Origin: Candidatus Omnitrophota bacterium
GTDB taxonomy: Bacteria > Omnitrophota > Gorgyraeia > Velamenicoccales > Velamenicoccaceae
Assembly: GCA_003451585.1 (NCBI GenBank)
Contig: DMEU01000010.1
Coordinates: forward strand, 1 to 34,113
DNA: 34,113 bases
Direction: 5' to 3'
Numbering within the stretch: position 1 is the first letter of the stretch; each line of letters begins with the position of its first letter. A model generated the notes under the pieces. That model saw nothing but the letters and a program-made list of their open reading frames with translations. It searched no databases and was not told the origin of the DNA. Positions 1-5,779 of this stretch are shown here, piece by piece. A program made the translations under genes and the position numbers.

Positions 1-70
1 GGGGCAGCCATTAAAAAAAGGCCTTCTTTTTGCAAGGGAGGTCTTTTTTAATGTTTGTACTTTGGACGAG
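1..70 (+). repeat. Truncated cassette-junction repeat (unit 0)
   Basis: The window opens inside a copy of the junction repeat seen complete at 1067, 2108 and 3071. Bases 1-50 are identical to 3097-3146, and the match runs on to about base 57 with a single-base indel. The right end carries TTGGACGAG (62-70), the exact reverse complement of CTCGTCCAA, which is conserved in the left part of the complete units. This suggests that the intact unit has complementary ends. A further cassette therefore probably lies just left of the window. Confidence 0.7.
14..49 (+). terminator. Rho-independent terminator in unit 0
   Basis: The stem AAAAAAGGCCT (14-24) pairs with AGGTCTTTTTT (39-49), with one G-T wobble. 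The 3' arm supplies the T-run. It would end transcription of a gene lying left of the window. The same terminator recurs at 3110-3145. Confidence 0.7.
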
Positions 71-281
71 AACCAAAAAAGAGGATTGTTAAGGAGAAAA
101 GACCGTTTTCTCCTTAACAATGTAATCTTACATGCTAAGAAGAGGTTGAAAACGAGCCGCAGGCGAGCGCCAGAAGGGGAACCATTGGGTTCCCCTATGG
201 GGAAAAGCGAAGCGACGACTGGTTCTATCCCGCCATTGTATCAGTGGCGGGTAGAGTCCAAGCGGGGCAGTTTTTTCTTGG
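71..281. other. Non-coding stretch with three hairpins
   Basis: No convincing gene is seen between the first repeat and the toxin promoter. Three inverted repeats stand out: a perfect 16-bp stem with a 5-nt loop (85-100 with 106-121), a perfect 9-bp stem (175-183 with 188-196) and a perfect 7-bp stem CCCGCCA/TGGCGGG (229-235 with 245-251). The last is followed by a 15-bp fragment of the junction repeat (256-270) and six T, so it may act as a terminator. A 79-codon frame that needs a TTG start crosses all three hairpins and matches nothing I recognise. Confidence 0.5.
256..270 (+). repeat. Partial junction repeat (unit 0')
   Basis: GTCCAAGCGGGGCAG is identical to part of the left arm of unit A at 1067-1098 and is followed directly by six T. 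It sits just upstream of the toxin-antitoxin promoter. It looks like a degenerate or rearranged remnant of the same repeat family. Confidence 0.55.
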
Positions 282-310
282 TTGACAGTACAACCATTTA
301 GTTGTATACT
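282..310 (+). promoter_or_regulatory. Sigma70-type promoter of the toxin-antitoxin operon
   Basis: A consensus -35 TTGACA (282-287) is followed after 17 bp by TATACT (305-310). Transcription should start near 317, about 20 nt before the toxin ATG at 336. This is one of the best promoter matches in the window. Confidence 0.75.
289..306. promoter_or_regulatory. Inverted-repeat operator in the toxin-antitoxin promoter
   Basis: TACAAC (289-294) and GTTGTA (301-306) form a perfect 6-bp inverted repeat with a 6-bp spacer. It lies between the -35 and -10 boxes and touches the -10. This is the usual placement for autorepression by an XRE-type antitoxin. That HigA binds here is inferred. Confidence 0.6.
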
Positions 311-335
311 TCTTTTGGGATAATAAAGGTTGTTT

Positions 336-683
336 ATGGCTGTCCACACATATTATTTTTGCACAGACTCGGGAAAATCTCCGGTTAGGGATTTTATCGA
401 TTCGTTAGATGGCAGCTCACAAAGAAAATTTTTCTTTGTTAAAGGGTTGCTTGAGGAGTTTGGGCATAAATTGCCTCAACCCCATGCCAAATATGCCGGC
501 AATGATATATTTGAACTTAGATTTACCGGGAAGGAAGGCGGCATACGGGTTTTATATTTTTTCTTTCATCAGGACAAGGCTATTTTTACGAACGGATTCA
601 TAAAAAAGACCGATAAATTGCCCCCAAGGGAAAAAAATCTGGCTGTCGAGCGAAGAAAATCATTTTTACAGAGCCAAAAATGA
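336..683 (+). CDS. higB: HigB/RelE-type toxin (Gp49-like family)
   Basis: Probable toxin of a type II toxin-antitoxin pair, of the RelE/ParE superfamily branch annotated as phage Gp49-like or HigB. Proteins of this type are mostly ribosome-dependent mRNA interferases. The 115-residue protein has the family layout: an N-terminal segment with SPVRDFIDSL, a middle region with the Y/F-E-LR signature (NDIFELRF) and a basic strand GGIRVLYFF, then a helix with KTDKLPPREKNLA. I place the start at ATG 336 behind AAAGG (325-329). A TTG at 330 would leave no room for a ribosome site. The toxin gene precedes the antitoxin gene, the order typical of higBA. The operon forms the first cassette of the AT-rich array and has its own strong promoter, as toxin-antitoxin cassettes usually do. 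Confidence 0.85.
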   Translation: MAVHTYYFCTDSGKSPVRDFIDSLDGSSQRKFFFVKGLLEEFGHKLPQPHAKYAGNDIFELRFTGKEGGIRVLYFFFHQDKAIFTNGFIKKTDKLPPREKNLAVERRKSFLQSQK

Positions 684-710
684 AGATGAAGATGGAGAGG
701 AAGGTGTGCT

Positions 711-1055
711 ATGCGATTAGAAAAAGTTGATGAACATCTGAAGAAAAAACTTAAAGATCCTTATTTTAAGGAATTGTATGAATTAGAAGAACAAAAGCTC
801 GGTATCGTTAAACGAATTATCGAGTATCGTATTAAACATGGATTGAATCAGGAAGATCTTGCGAAAAAAGCGGGAGTAACACAGCAACATATATCAAAGA
901 TAGAGAATGGGGAATTTTCAAGCATGGCAACACTTGAAAAGATACTTCTTTATATCGGATATACTGTGAAACTTCAAGCCATTCCCTTGAGCCATAGAAT
1001 TAAAGAGCGCATTGAGCGATCTATTCATTCAAGGCGCAAACTTCAATTGGCGTAG
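711..1055 (+). CDS. higA: XRE-family antitoxin (HigA-type)
   Basis: Probable antitoxin and autorepressor paired with the upstream toxin gene. The protein has 114 residues. An N-terminal charged helix is followed by a helix-turn-helix at about residues 36-90: GLNQEDLAKKAGVTQQHISK is a textbook XRE recognition region, then IENGEFSSMATLEKILLYIGY. The basic C-terminal tail (about 95-114) may contact the toxin. It begins 27 nt after the toxin stop, with a GGAGAGGAAGG-like ribosome site upstream. The inverted repeat at 289-306 is its likely operator. The gene ends 11 nt before junction repeat unit A, whose hairpin would terminate the operon. Confidence 0.87.
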   Translation: MRLEKVDEHLKKKLKDPYFKELYELEEQKLGIVKRIIEYRIKHGLNQEDLAKKAGVTQQHISKIENGEFSSMATLEKILLYIGYTVKLQAIPLSHRIKERIERSIHSRRKLQLA

Positions 1056-1108
1056 TTTTTGTTAAAAGCCAGTTGCGAAGCTCGTCCAAGCGGGGCAGCC
1101 AGCTTCAT

Positions 1109-1145
1109 AACCCTCTACAATAGAAAATGTTGCAGAGGGTTTTTG
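1109..1145 (+). terminator. Terminator inside unit A
   Basis: AACCCTCTACAA (1109-1120) pairs with TTGCAGAGGGTT (1130-1141) with one mismatch and a 9-nt loop, followed by a T-run. It would end the toxin-antitoxin transcript. Confidence 0.75.
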
Positions 1146-1158
1146 TCTGGCCTATAAT
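1130..1158 (+). promoter_or_regulatory. Promoter embedded in unit A, driving the DUF2971 gene
   Basis: TTGCAG (1130-1135) and TATAAT (1153-1158) are 17 bp apart. The -35 lies in the 3' arm of the terminator hairpin and the -10 in the conserved right end of the repeat. The same arrangement occurs in unit B. Transcription would start near 1165, leaving a leader of about 90 nt before the DUF2971 start. Confidence 0.5.
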
Positions 1159-1257
1159 TAAAACTGAAGCTTTTTGAAAGCCGTATTATTTTCTCATTCA
1201 TTAACCGAGCCATTGGGGAGTTTTTGTTGCAACAGACGTTGGAAAGACCACCAAAAC

Positions 1258-2079
1258 ATGAACATCTTATATAAATATTGCGGTTGTCGGGGAGCCCTAA
1301 AAATACTCTCTTCCTTAGAATTAAAATTGCCATATATTTCAGACGTTAATGATCCTTATGACGGTTCACCAGTCTTGGAATTTATGGGAACGAGGGAGAA
1401 GAATAAGAAAGCAATTGAAGACCTATTCAAAGAAAGAAGAAAATCTCTTCCCAGCGACATTGATAATAAACTTGAAGACAGAGAATGGAGAGAGAATCTT
1501 AAAGTTAAACTTTTAGAAACATTTAGGCGGTGGAAAGAAGAGAATTGTGTTTTGTGCGTCTCGAGGACCGCAAAAAATCCTGCTATGTGGGCGCATTATG
1601 CAAGCAGTCATCAGGGCGTTGTAATTGGGATTGATTATGATGCGGCGCTTGCTTCAAAGAATGGCAGGGGGCCCATACCGATGCGTAAGGTGGATTATCC
1701 CGAAGAACGTCAAAAAACAGATATATTGGACAGGAGACTTGAAAAGCGCATTAAGATTTTCACTACTAAGGCAAATTACTGGAAATATGAAGATGAAATG
1801 CGATGTATTTTTGTCAAAGAAGATATAGACGCTACAGGGGCAGATTTTAAAACATTGCAAAAAGAAAGGCTGGCGCTGCTTAAGTGTTTCAAAGGAAAGA
1901 GGACGTGGTTTTTGCGCCTGGATCCTTTATCTATAAGGGAAGTTATTTTTGGCCTGAGAGCAAAAGAAAGATTAAAATCGGCTATTAGGAGATTGATGAA
2001 GCGTCTGCCAAATGCCAAATTATTCCAGGTGAAGGAATCAGAAACCTATGATTTTGACTTAATTGAGTTAAAAATCTGA
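1258..2079 (+). CDS. DUF2971 domain protein
   Basis: A 273-residue protein of the DUF2971 family, whose biochemical role is not established. Family members are common in mobile islands and near defence genes. The recognisable signature runs through the sequence: LYKYCGCRGALKILSS near the start, then LKLPYISDVNDPYDGSP, then a cysteine and serine stretch (CVLCVSRTAKNPAMWAHYA) followed by HQGVVIGIDYD and a V-x-Y motif. I chose ATG 1258 because the family normally begins at the LYKY segment. An in-frame ATG at 1174 would add 28 unrelated residues. The ribosome site is weak (GGAAAG at 1241-1246). It is the sole gene of the second cassette and is more AT-rich than the genes right of 3200. Confidence 0.75.
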   Translation: MNILYKYCGCRGALKILSSLELKLPYISDVNDPYDGSPVLEFMGTREKNKKAIEDLFKERRKSLPSDIDNKLEDREWRENLKVKLLETFRRWKEENCVLCVSRTAKNPAMWAHYASSHQGVVIGIDYDAALASKNGRGPIPMRKVDYPEERQKTDILDRRLEKRIKIFTTKANYWKYEDEMRCIFVKEDIDATGADFKTLQKERLALLKCFKGKRTWFLRLDPLSIREVIFGLRAKERLKSAIRRLMKRLPNAKLFQVKESETYDFDLIELKI

Positions 2080-2152
2080 TTCTGCGAATATCTTTATGTT
2101 GCAATATAGCCAGTTGCGAAGCTCGTCCAACAGGGGCAGTTAATTTCATAAG

Positions 2153-2185
2153 CCGTTGTGAGTTAATTATTTGCAACAGTTTTTT
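2153..2185 (+). terminator. Probable terminator inside unit B
   Basis: The stem CCGTTGTGA (2153-2161) pairs imperfectly with TTGCAACAG (2171-2179), with two wobbles and one mismatch, then six T. It is weaker than the terminators of A and C but in the same position. Confidence 0.5.
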
Positions 2186-2199
2186 GTTTGGGGTATCAT
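2171..2199 (+). promoter_or_regulatory. Promoter embedded in unit B, driving the NERD gene
   Basis: TTGCAA (2171-2176) and TATCAT (2194-2199) are 17 bp apart. As in unit A, the -35 is the 3' arm of the hairpin and the -10 is the conserved right end. The NERD gene has no clear Shine-Dalgarno. A 7-bp inverted repeat ATAGCAT/ATGCTAT (2218-2224 with 2229-2235) lies in its leader. Confidence 0.45.
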
Positions 2200-2261
2200 A
2201 AACTATAGAGATAATTTATAGCATTAGGATGCTATTCTCGGCTTCATAATTTAATATTGCT

Positions 2262-3032
2262 ATGCTTGAATTTTTAGCACCACCAGTATCTATTTTTATC
2301 CTGCTTCTGCTCGGTTTTCTTTTCTTCAAATGGGTATCCATATCCGGAGAAGCGAGAGTAGCCAGGAGAATTGAGTCTTTGCGCAGAAAAAACAAAGAAT
2401 ATCACTTGTTTAATAATATTATATTGAAAACCCCAGACGGAACTACGCAAATTGATCATATATTAATATCTCCTTATGGGATCTTTGTGTTTGAAACCAA
2501 AAATTTTAGTGGCTGGATTTTTGGTGATGCACATGGAAAGAAATGGACACAATCTCTTTTTAGCCCCTACCGATCTTCTTCTATTAAGTTCCAATTTCAG
2601 AATCCGATCCATCAAAATTATAAGCATGTAAAGGCTGTTGAAGGCTTCTTAGGCATTGATTTGAAATCTACATTTAATGTGGTTGTGTTTGCTGGAGGGA
2701 GTGCATTTAAAACAGATATGCCTGAAAATGTTTTGAAATTACACGAACTTCTCCCATATATCAAACTTCAAACAAAAATATTTTTTACTAATGAAAAAGT
2801 CGAAGCATTTTCGCAAAAACTTAGGGATTATATTGAGCATACTCCAGACACAAAGGAAGAGCATTTTAAAAACATTGTAAATAATAGGGTGCATCCAATC
2901 TGTCCCAAATGTGGCAAGTTGATGGTTCTTAGAACGGCGAGAAAGGAACCTAGAGCAGGTTCCGAATTTTGGGGATGCCCCAATTATCCTGAATGCAAGA
3001 TAACAAAGAACGTGTCTAGCGAGAATCAGTAG
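2262..3032 (+). CDS. Membrane-anchored NERD nuclease-like protein with zinc finger
   Basis: A 256-residue protein with three parts. Residues 7-23 form one hydrophobic membrane segment. Residues about 29-150 form a NERD (nuclease-related) domain with a PD-(D/E)XK-like core: QIDHILIS gives D65, and FVFETKN gives E78 and K80. Residues about 212-250 form a topoisomerase-type zinc finger (CPKC, then GCPNYPEC). NERD proteins are predicted nucleases of unclear role and are frequent in accessory islands. The active site looks intact and should face the cytoplasm if the N-terminus is a simple anchor. It is the only gene of the third cassette. Nuclease activity is inferred from the fold. Confidence 0.82.
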   Translation: MLEFLAPPVSIFILLLLGFLFFKWVSISGEARVARRIESLRRKNKEYHLFNNIILKTPDGTTQIDHILISPYGIFVFETKNFSGWIFGDAHGKKWTQSLFSPYRSSSIKFQFQNPIHQNYKHVKAVEGFLGIDLKSTFNVVVFAGGSAFKTDMPENVLKLHELLPYIKLQTKIFFTNEKVEAFSQKLRDYIEHTPDTKEEHFKNIVNNRVHPICPKCGKLMVLRTARKEPRAGSEFWGCPNYPECKITKNVSSENQ

Positions 3033-3070
3033 TGCAATGTTCGGGATCGAGCAGACCATCTTTTGTAAAT

Positions 3071-3161
3071 AGCCAGTTGCGAAACTCGTCCAACAGGGGG
3101 CAGCCATTAAAAAAAGGCCTTCTTTTTGCAAGGGAGGTCTTTTTTATGTTTGGGCTATCTT
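3071..3161 (+). repeat. Cassette-junction repeat, unit C (last of the array)
   Basis: The third complete unit, 91 bp, follows the NERD gene. Its left part (3071-3103) differs from unit B by one substitution and one extra G. From 3097 to 3146 it is identical to the unit at the very start of the window. Its right end is GTTTGGGCTATCTT. In this unit TTGCAA and TATCTT are 24 bp apart, so no embedded promoter is predicted. The next gene has its own promoter. Confidence 0.8.
3110..3145 (+). terminator. Terminator inside unit C
   Basis: AAAAAAGGCCT (3110-3120) pairs with AGGTCTTTTTT (3135-3145) with one wobble. The U-rich 3' arm ends the NERD transcript. It is the same hairpin as at 14-49. Confidence 0.7.
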
Positions 3162-3179
3162 TTGGATTAAAATCGGGTG

Positions 3180-3208
3180 TTGACAGGGTGGGCGATGTGT
3201 TATATTAT
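3180..3208 (+). promoter_or_regulatory. Promoter of the DUF134/nifX-like/MOT1 operon
   Basis: TTGACA (3180-3185) followed after 17 bp by TATTAT (3203-3208). Transcription should start near 3215, inside the palindrome at 3206-3223. Confidence 0.6.
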
Positions 3209-3223
3209 TAGCATATGCCAATA
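3206..3223. promoter_or_regulatory. 18-bp palindromic operator
   Basis: TATTAGCATATGCCAATA is a palindrome with a single mismatched pair and a perfect GCATATGC core. It overlaps the end of the -10 and the expected start site, a position that would allow repression. The DUF134 protein encoded directly downstream is the natural candidate to bind it, but that is inference. Confidence 0.55.
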
Positions 3224-3239
3224 ACTCAGAGAGGTGCTT

Positions 3240-3536
3240 ATGCCAAGGCCTTGTAGGTGCAGAAGGATAAGATGCAGTCCTGAGGCAAATTATTTTAAGC
3301 CTCGCGGCATTCCTTTGGACGGCCTGGAAGAAGTAAACCTGACCTTAGATGAACTCGAGGCCATAAGGCTCGCCGACCTTGAAGGGTCGTATCAGGAGGG
3401 CGCGGCCAGGAAGATGAATATTTCCCGCCAAACCTTCGGCAATATAATCAATTCAGCCCATAAAAAAATAGCGGACGCCCTCTTAAACGCCAAGGCGTTA
3501 AAGATAGAAGGCGGGGCTGTTAAAAAGGTCGACTAA
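3240..3536 (+). CDS. DUF134 family DNA-binding regulator
   Basis: A 98-residue predicted transcription regulator of the DUF134 family. The start MPRPCRCRRIRCSPEANYF matches the family opening, with its cysteine and arginine cluster. The stretch NLTLDELEAIRLADLEGSYQ is followed by a sigma-region-4-like helix-turn-helix, EGAARKMNISRQTFGNIINSA. ATG 3240 is chosen over GTG 3234 because GAGAGG (3229-3234) sits 5 nt before it and because it gives the family N-terminus. It is first in an operon with a NifX-like protein and a molybdate-type transporter. DUF134 genes are often found beside NifX-like genes. Control of metal or cofactor handling is inferred. The palindrome at 3206 suggests autoregulation. 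Confidence 0.85.
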   Translation: MPRPCRCRRIRCSPEANYFKPRGIPLDGLEEVNLTLDELEAIRLADLEGSYQEGAARKMNISRQTFGNIINSAHKKIADALLNAKALKIEGGAVKKVD

Positions 3537-3550
3537 GAAAGGGAGATGAT

Positions 3551-3916
3551 ATGAGGATATGTATTCCAACGGAAACAAATGATGGTTTAGGCGCTAAAGT
3601 GCACGGGCATTTCGGGAGCGCGCCGTTCTTTACGATCTACGATACCGGGAAGAATACCGTCTCGACCGTGGACAATACTAACGCCCATCATGCGCATGGT
3701 ATGTGCCATCCTATAGGCGTCCTGGGCACTTCTTCCGTGGACGCGGTCGTCTGCCAGGGCATGGGGGCAAGGGCCGTACAGAAGTTAAATGAAGCTAATA
3801 TCAAAGCATTCCGCGCCGCGGCGCAAACCGTCGCAGAGATCGTAAGGAAATTTGAAGCCAGGGAGTTGGAAGAGATAACCGCGGAAAACGGCTGCGCCGG
3901 GCACGGCTGCCATTAA
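3551..3916 (+). CDS. NifX/NifB-type iron-molybdenum cofactor family protein
   Basis: A 121-residue stand-alone dinitrogenase iron-molybdenum cofactor domain (the NifX/NafY/MTH1175 family), which binds or carries metal-sulfur clusters. Visible signatures are MRICIPTETNDGLGAKVHGHFGSAPFFTIYD, given here for position 1-31 only in part, the segment HAHGMCHPIG and the turn VVCQGMGARAVQKL. The C-terminus GCAGHGCH adds a small cysteine-histidine cluster that may help bind metal. It follows the DUF134 gene by 14 nt, with a GGGAG ribosome site. No nitrogenase genes are in view, so a role outside nitrogen fixation, for example molybdenum or iron-sulfur delivery to another enzyme, is more likely. Confidence 0.85.
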   Translation: MRICIPTETNDGLGAKVHGHFGSAPFFTIYDTGKNTVSTVDNTNAHHAHGMCHPIGVLGTSSVDAVVCQGMGARAVQKLNEANIKAFRAAAQTVAEIVRKFEARELEEITAENGCAGHGCH

Positions 3917-3931
3917 GAGGCGGTTTTTAAA

Positions 3932-5074
3932 ATGCTCCGCATGAACAAGTTTAAACTGAACATCCGCTTCGATCGCAACGAATTGGCAGGGGCCTTTGGT
4001 GATATCGGGACCGACTTTCCTCTGCTCGTAGGCATTATCTTGTCTTCCGGCCTTAGCCCGGTCAGCGCTTTGGTAATGTTCGGCGGGCTTTTGGTATTCA
4101 CGGGCCTTATTTACGGCATACCGATGCCTGTTCAGCCGTTGAAGGCCATGGCTGTTATAGTCATCACGCAAAAATTAAGCGGAAGCGTCCTTTGCGGAGC
4201 GGGCCTTGCCATAGGCGTTCTAATGCTGGTCCTGACTTTATCCGGCCTTATTAATGTCATAGCCAGGGTAGTGCCTTTATGCGTTGTCCGAGGCATACAA
4301 TTTGGTTTAGGGGCGCAATTGGCGATGTTGGCCTTAAAAGATTATGTGCCGGCATACGGCCCTGCCGGGTATGTTGTTGCTTTCTTGAGCTTTATTATTG
4401 TAATACTGCTTTTTGGCAACAAGAGGTATCCTCCGGCACTTTTTGTTATTGCGATAGGCGTACTTTATGCCCTCTTTTTTAAGATCGATGCGGCACGGTT
4501 TATACACGGTTTTGGTTTTCAATTGCCGGCATTCCGTGTTCCGGCAGTGCAGGATATCATTACCGGTTTTGTATTATTGTCACTACCTCAGATCCCTTTA
4601 TCCATCGGCAATTCGATCCTGGCTACACAGCAGACAGCTAAGGATCTTTTCCCTGAACGGCCTGCCTTGACTATCCGCAAGATCAGCCTTACCTATTCGG
4701 CGATGAATTTGATCGCTCCTTTTTTCGGAGGCGTGCCTGTTTGCCACGGTTCAGGCGGCATGGCCGGGCACTATACTTTTGGCGCCAGGACAGGCGGGTC
4801 GGTCATTATTTACGGCGCGATGTATTTGATCCTGGGATTATTTTTTTCAGGCGTATTCGGGGACGTGGTAAATATTTTCCCAAAACCGATGCTTGGTGTG
4901 TTATTATTTTTCGAAGGAATAGCGTTGATGAAACTCGTGTTTGGCTCAAGCCTTTCAAAAAAAGAGACTATGATCGTGCTCATCGTAGGGCTGGCAGCCG
5001 TGGGCCTGCCGTATGGGTATCTTATAGGGTTGGTGATAGGGACTGCCCTGGCGCACACTAAGATCAACGCGTGA
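3932..5074 (+). CDS. MOT1-type molybdate/sulfate transporter
   Basis: A 380-residue membrane transporter with about ten or eleven hydrophobic segments, resembling the MOT1 molybdate family related to SulP. The key family motifs are visible: RNELAGAFGDIGTDFPLL near residue 15, GIPMPVQPLKAMAVIV near residue 64, and in the second half QIPLSIGNSILATQQTAKDLFP and FGGVPVCHGSGGMAGHY. The last contains the conserved GG-P-CHG-GG turn. It lies 15 nt after the NifX-like gene, so the cluster combines a transporter, a possible cofactor protein and a regulator. Substrate is inferred from the family and the neighbours; sulfate or tungstate remain possible. Confidence 0.8.
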   Translation: MLRMNKFKLNIRFDRNELAGAFGDIGTDFPLLVGIILSSGLSPVSALVMFGGLLVFTGLIYGIPMPVQPLKAMAVIVITQKLSGSVLCGAGLAIGVLMLVLTLSGLINVIARVVPLCVVRGIQFGLGAQLAMLALKDYVPAYGPAGYVVAFLSFIIVILLFGNKRYPPALFVIAIGVLYALFFKIDAARFIHGFGFQLPAFRVPAVQDIITGFVLLSLPQIPLSIGNSILATQQTAKDLFPERPALTIRKISLTYSAMNLIAPFFGGVPVCHGSGGMAGHYTFGARTGGSVIIYGAMYLILGLFFSGVFGDVVNIFPKPMLGVLLFFEGIALMKLVFGSSLSKKETMIVLIVGLAAVGLPYGYLIGLVIGTALAHTKINA

Positions 5075-5110
5075 TTTAAATAAAAAGAAAAAATCAATAG
5101 AAGGAGACCC

Positions 5111-5689
5111 ATGACAAAATCAATCAAAGGCACAAAGACAGAAAAGAACCTTTTGGCCGCTTTTGCGGGGGAGTCCCAGGCAAGGAACAGGTATACCTAC
5201 TTTGCCAGCGCGGCAAGGAAAGAAGGTTTTGAACAGATCGCCAATATTTTTATCGAGACCGCAGAGAACGAAAAAGAGCATGCGAAGGTCTTCTTCAAGC
5301 ATCTTGAGGGCGGAGATGCCGAGATCACGGCAACGTATCCGGCAGGCATGATAAATGATACTAAAAGCAATCTTGAGGCTGCGGCCGCAGGAGAGAACCT
5401 GGAGTGGACAACTCTTTATTCGGACTTTGCAAGGATCGCAAAAGATGAGGGTTTCCCTCATGTTGCGCGTTCGTTCGAGCAGATAGCCAAGGTCGAGAAA
5501 TTCCACGAGTCAAGGTATAGAAAATTGATAAATAATATCTCAGACGGTGAAGTCTTTAAAAAGAAGGCCCCCGTAAAATGGCACTGCATAAACTGCGGCT
5601 ATGTTTTTGAAGGCACTGATGCGCCAAAAGAGTGCCCGGCGTGCAAACATCCGCAAAGTTTCCATGAGATCTTAGCGGAGAACTACTGA
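5111..5689 (+). CDS. rbr: Rubrerythrin
   Basis: A 192-residue rubrerythrin, a cytoplasmic peroxide-reducing enzyme of anaerobes. The N-terminal four-helix ferritin-like domain has the diiron ligands in place: E21, E54 and H57 (ENEKEH), E95 and E98, E129 and H132 (EKFH). The C-terminal rubredoxin domain has two CxxC pairs, C159/C162 and C175/C178, for one iron. Length and order are those of classical rubrerythrin. An AGAAGGAGA ribosome site precedes the ATG. The gap of 36 nt from the transporter gene allows co-transcription or a separate promoter. The enzyme suggests an organism that meets oxygen as a stress. Confidence 0.95.
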   Translation: MTKSIKGTKTEKNLLAAFAGESQARNRYTYFASAARKEGFEQIANIFIETAENEKEHAKVFFKHLEGGDAEITATYPAGMINDTKSNLEAAAAGENLEWTTLYSDFARIAKDEGFPHVARSFEQIAKVEKFHESRYRKLINNISDGEVFKKKAPVKWHCINCGYVFEGTDAPKECPACKHPQSFHEILAENY

Positions 5690-5713
5690 TAATGAATGAA
5701 TACCTGAAATATC

Positions 5714-5763
5714 TCCTTGTTCGCCTTCGCTCACAAGGACTTCGCTATATGCGCCTCCGGCGC
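5714..5763. other. Two small hairpins between rubrerythrin and the sigma factor gene
   Basis: TCCTTGT (5714-5720) pairs with ACAAGGA (5733-5739), and GCGCC (5751-5755) pairs with GGCGC (5759-5763) across a TCC loop. There is no T-run, so they are not classical terminators. They may be a palindromic spacer element or the leader of the sigma factor mRNA. Confidence 0.35.
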
Positions 5764-5779
5764 AGATTAAGGTGCTTGT

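Larger units (their letters stand above)
1067..1158 (+). repeat. Cassette-junction repeat, unit A
   Basis: A 92-bp unit following the toxin-antitoxin pair. Its left part (1067-1098) is conserved with units B and C: AGCCAGTTGCGAAGCTC then GTCCAA, then GGGGCAG. The middle is a unit-specific terminator hairpin. The right end GTCTGGCCTATAAT resembles GTTTGGGGTATCAT of unit B. Units A and B have identical total length although their hairpins differ in sequence. Confidence 0.8.
2108..2199 (+). repeat. Cassette-junction repeat, unit B
   Basis: A second complete 92-bp unit, after the DUF2971 gene. Its left part (2108-2139) differs from unit A at only two positions just before GGGGCAG. The middle hairpin is unrelated in sequence to that of A. 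The right end is GTTTGGGGTATCAT. Confidence 0.8.

Noticed and set aside
62..301. A 79-codon plus-strand frame with an alternative start
   Set aside because: It needs a TTG start, has no ribosome site, crosses three perfect hairpins and runs into the toxin promoter.
1067..3161. CRISPR array
   Set aside because: The repeats are about 1 kb apart with whole genes between them, and no cas genes are present.
3551..5074. Nitrogen fixation locus
   Set aside because: Only a NifX-like domain protein is present. No nitrogenase structural or assembly genes are in the window.
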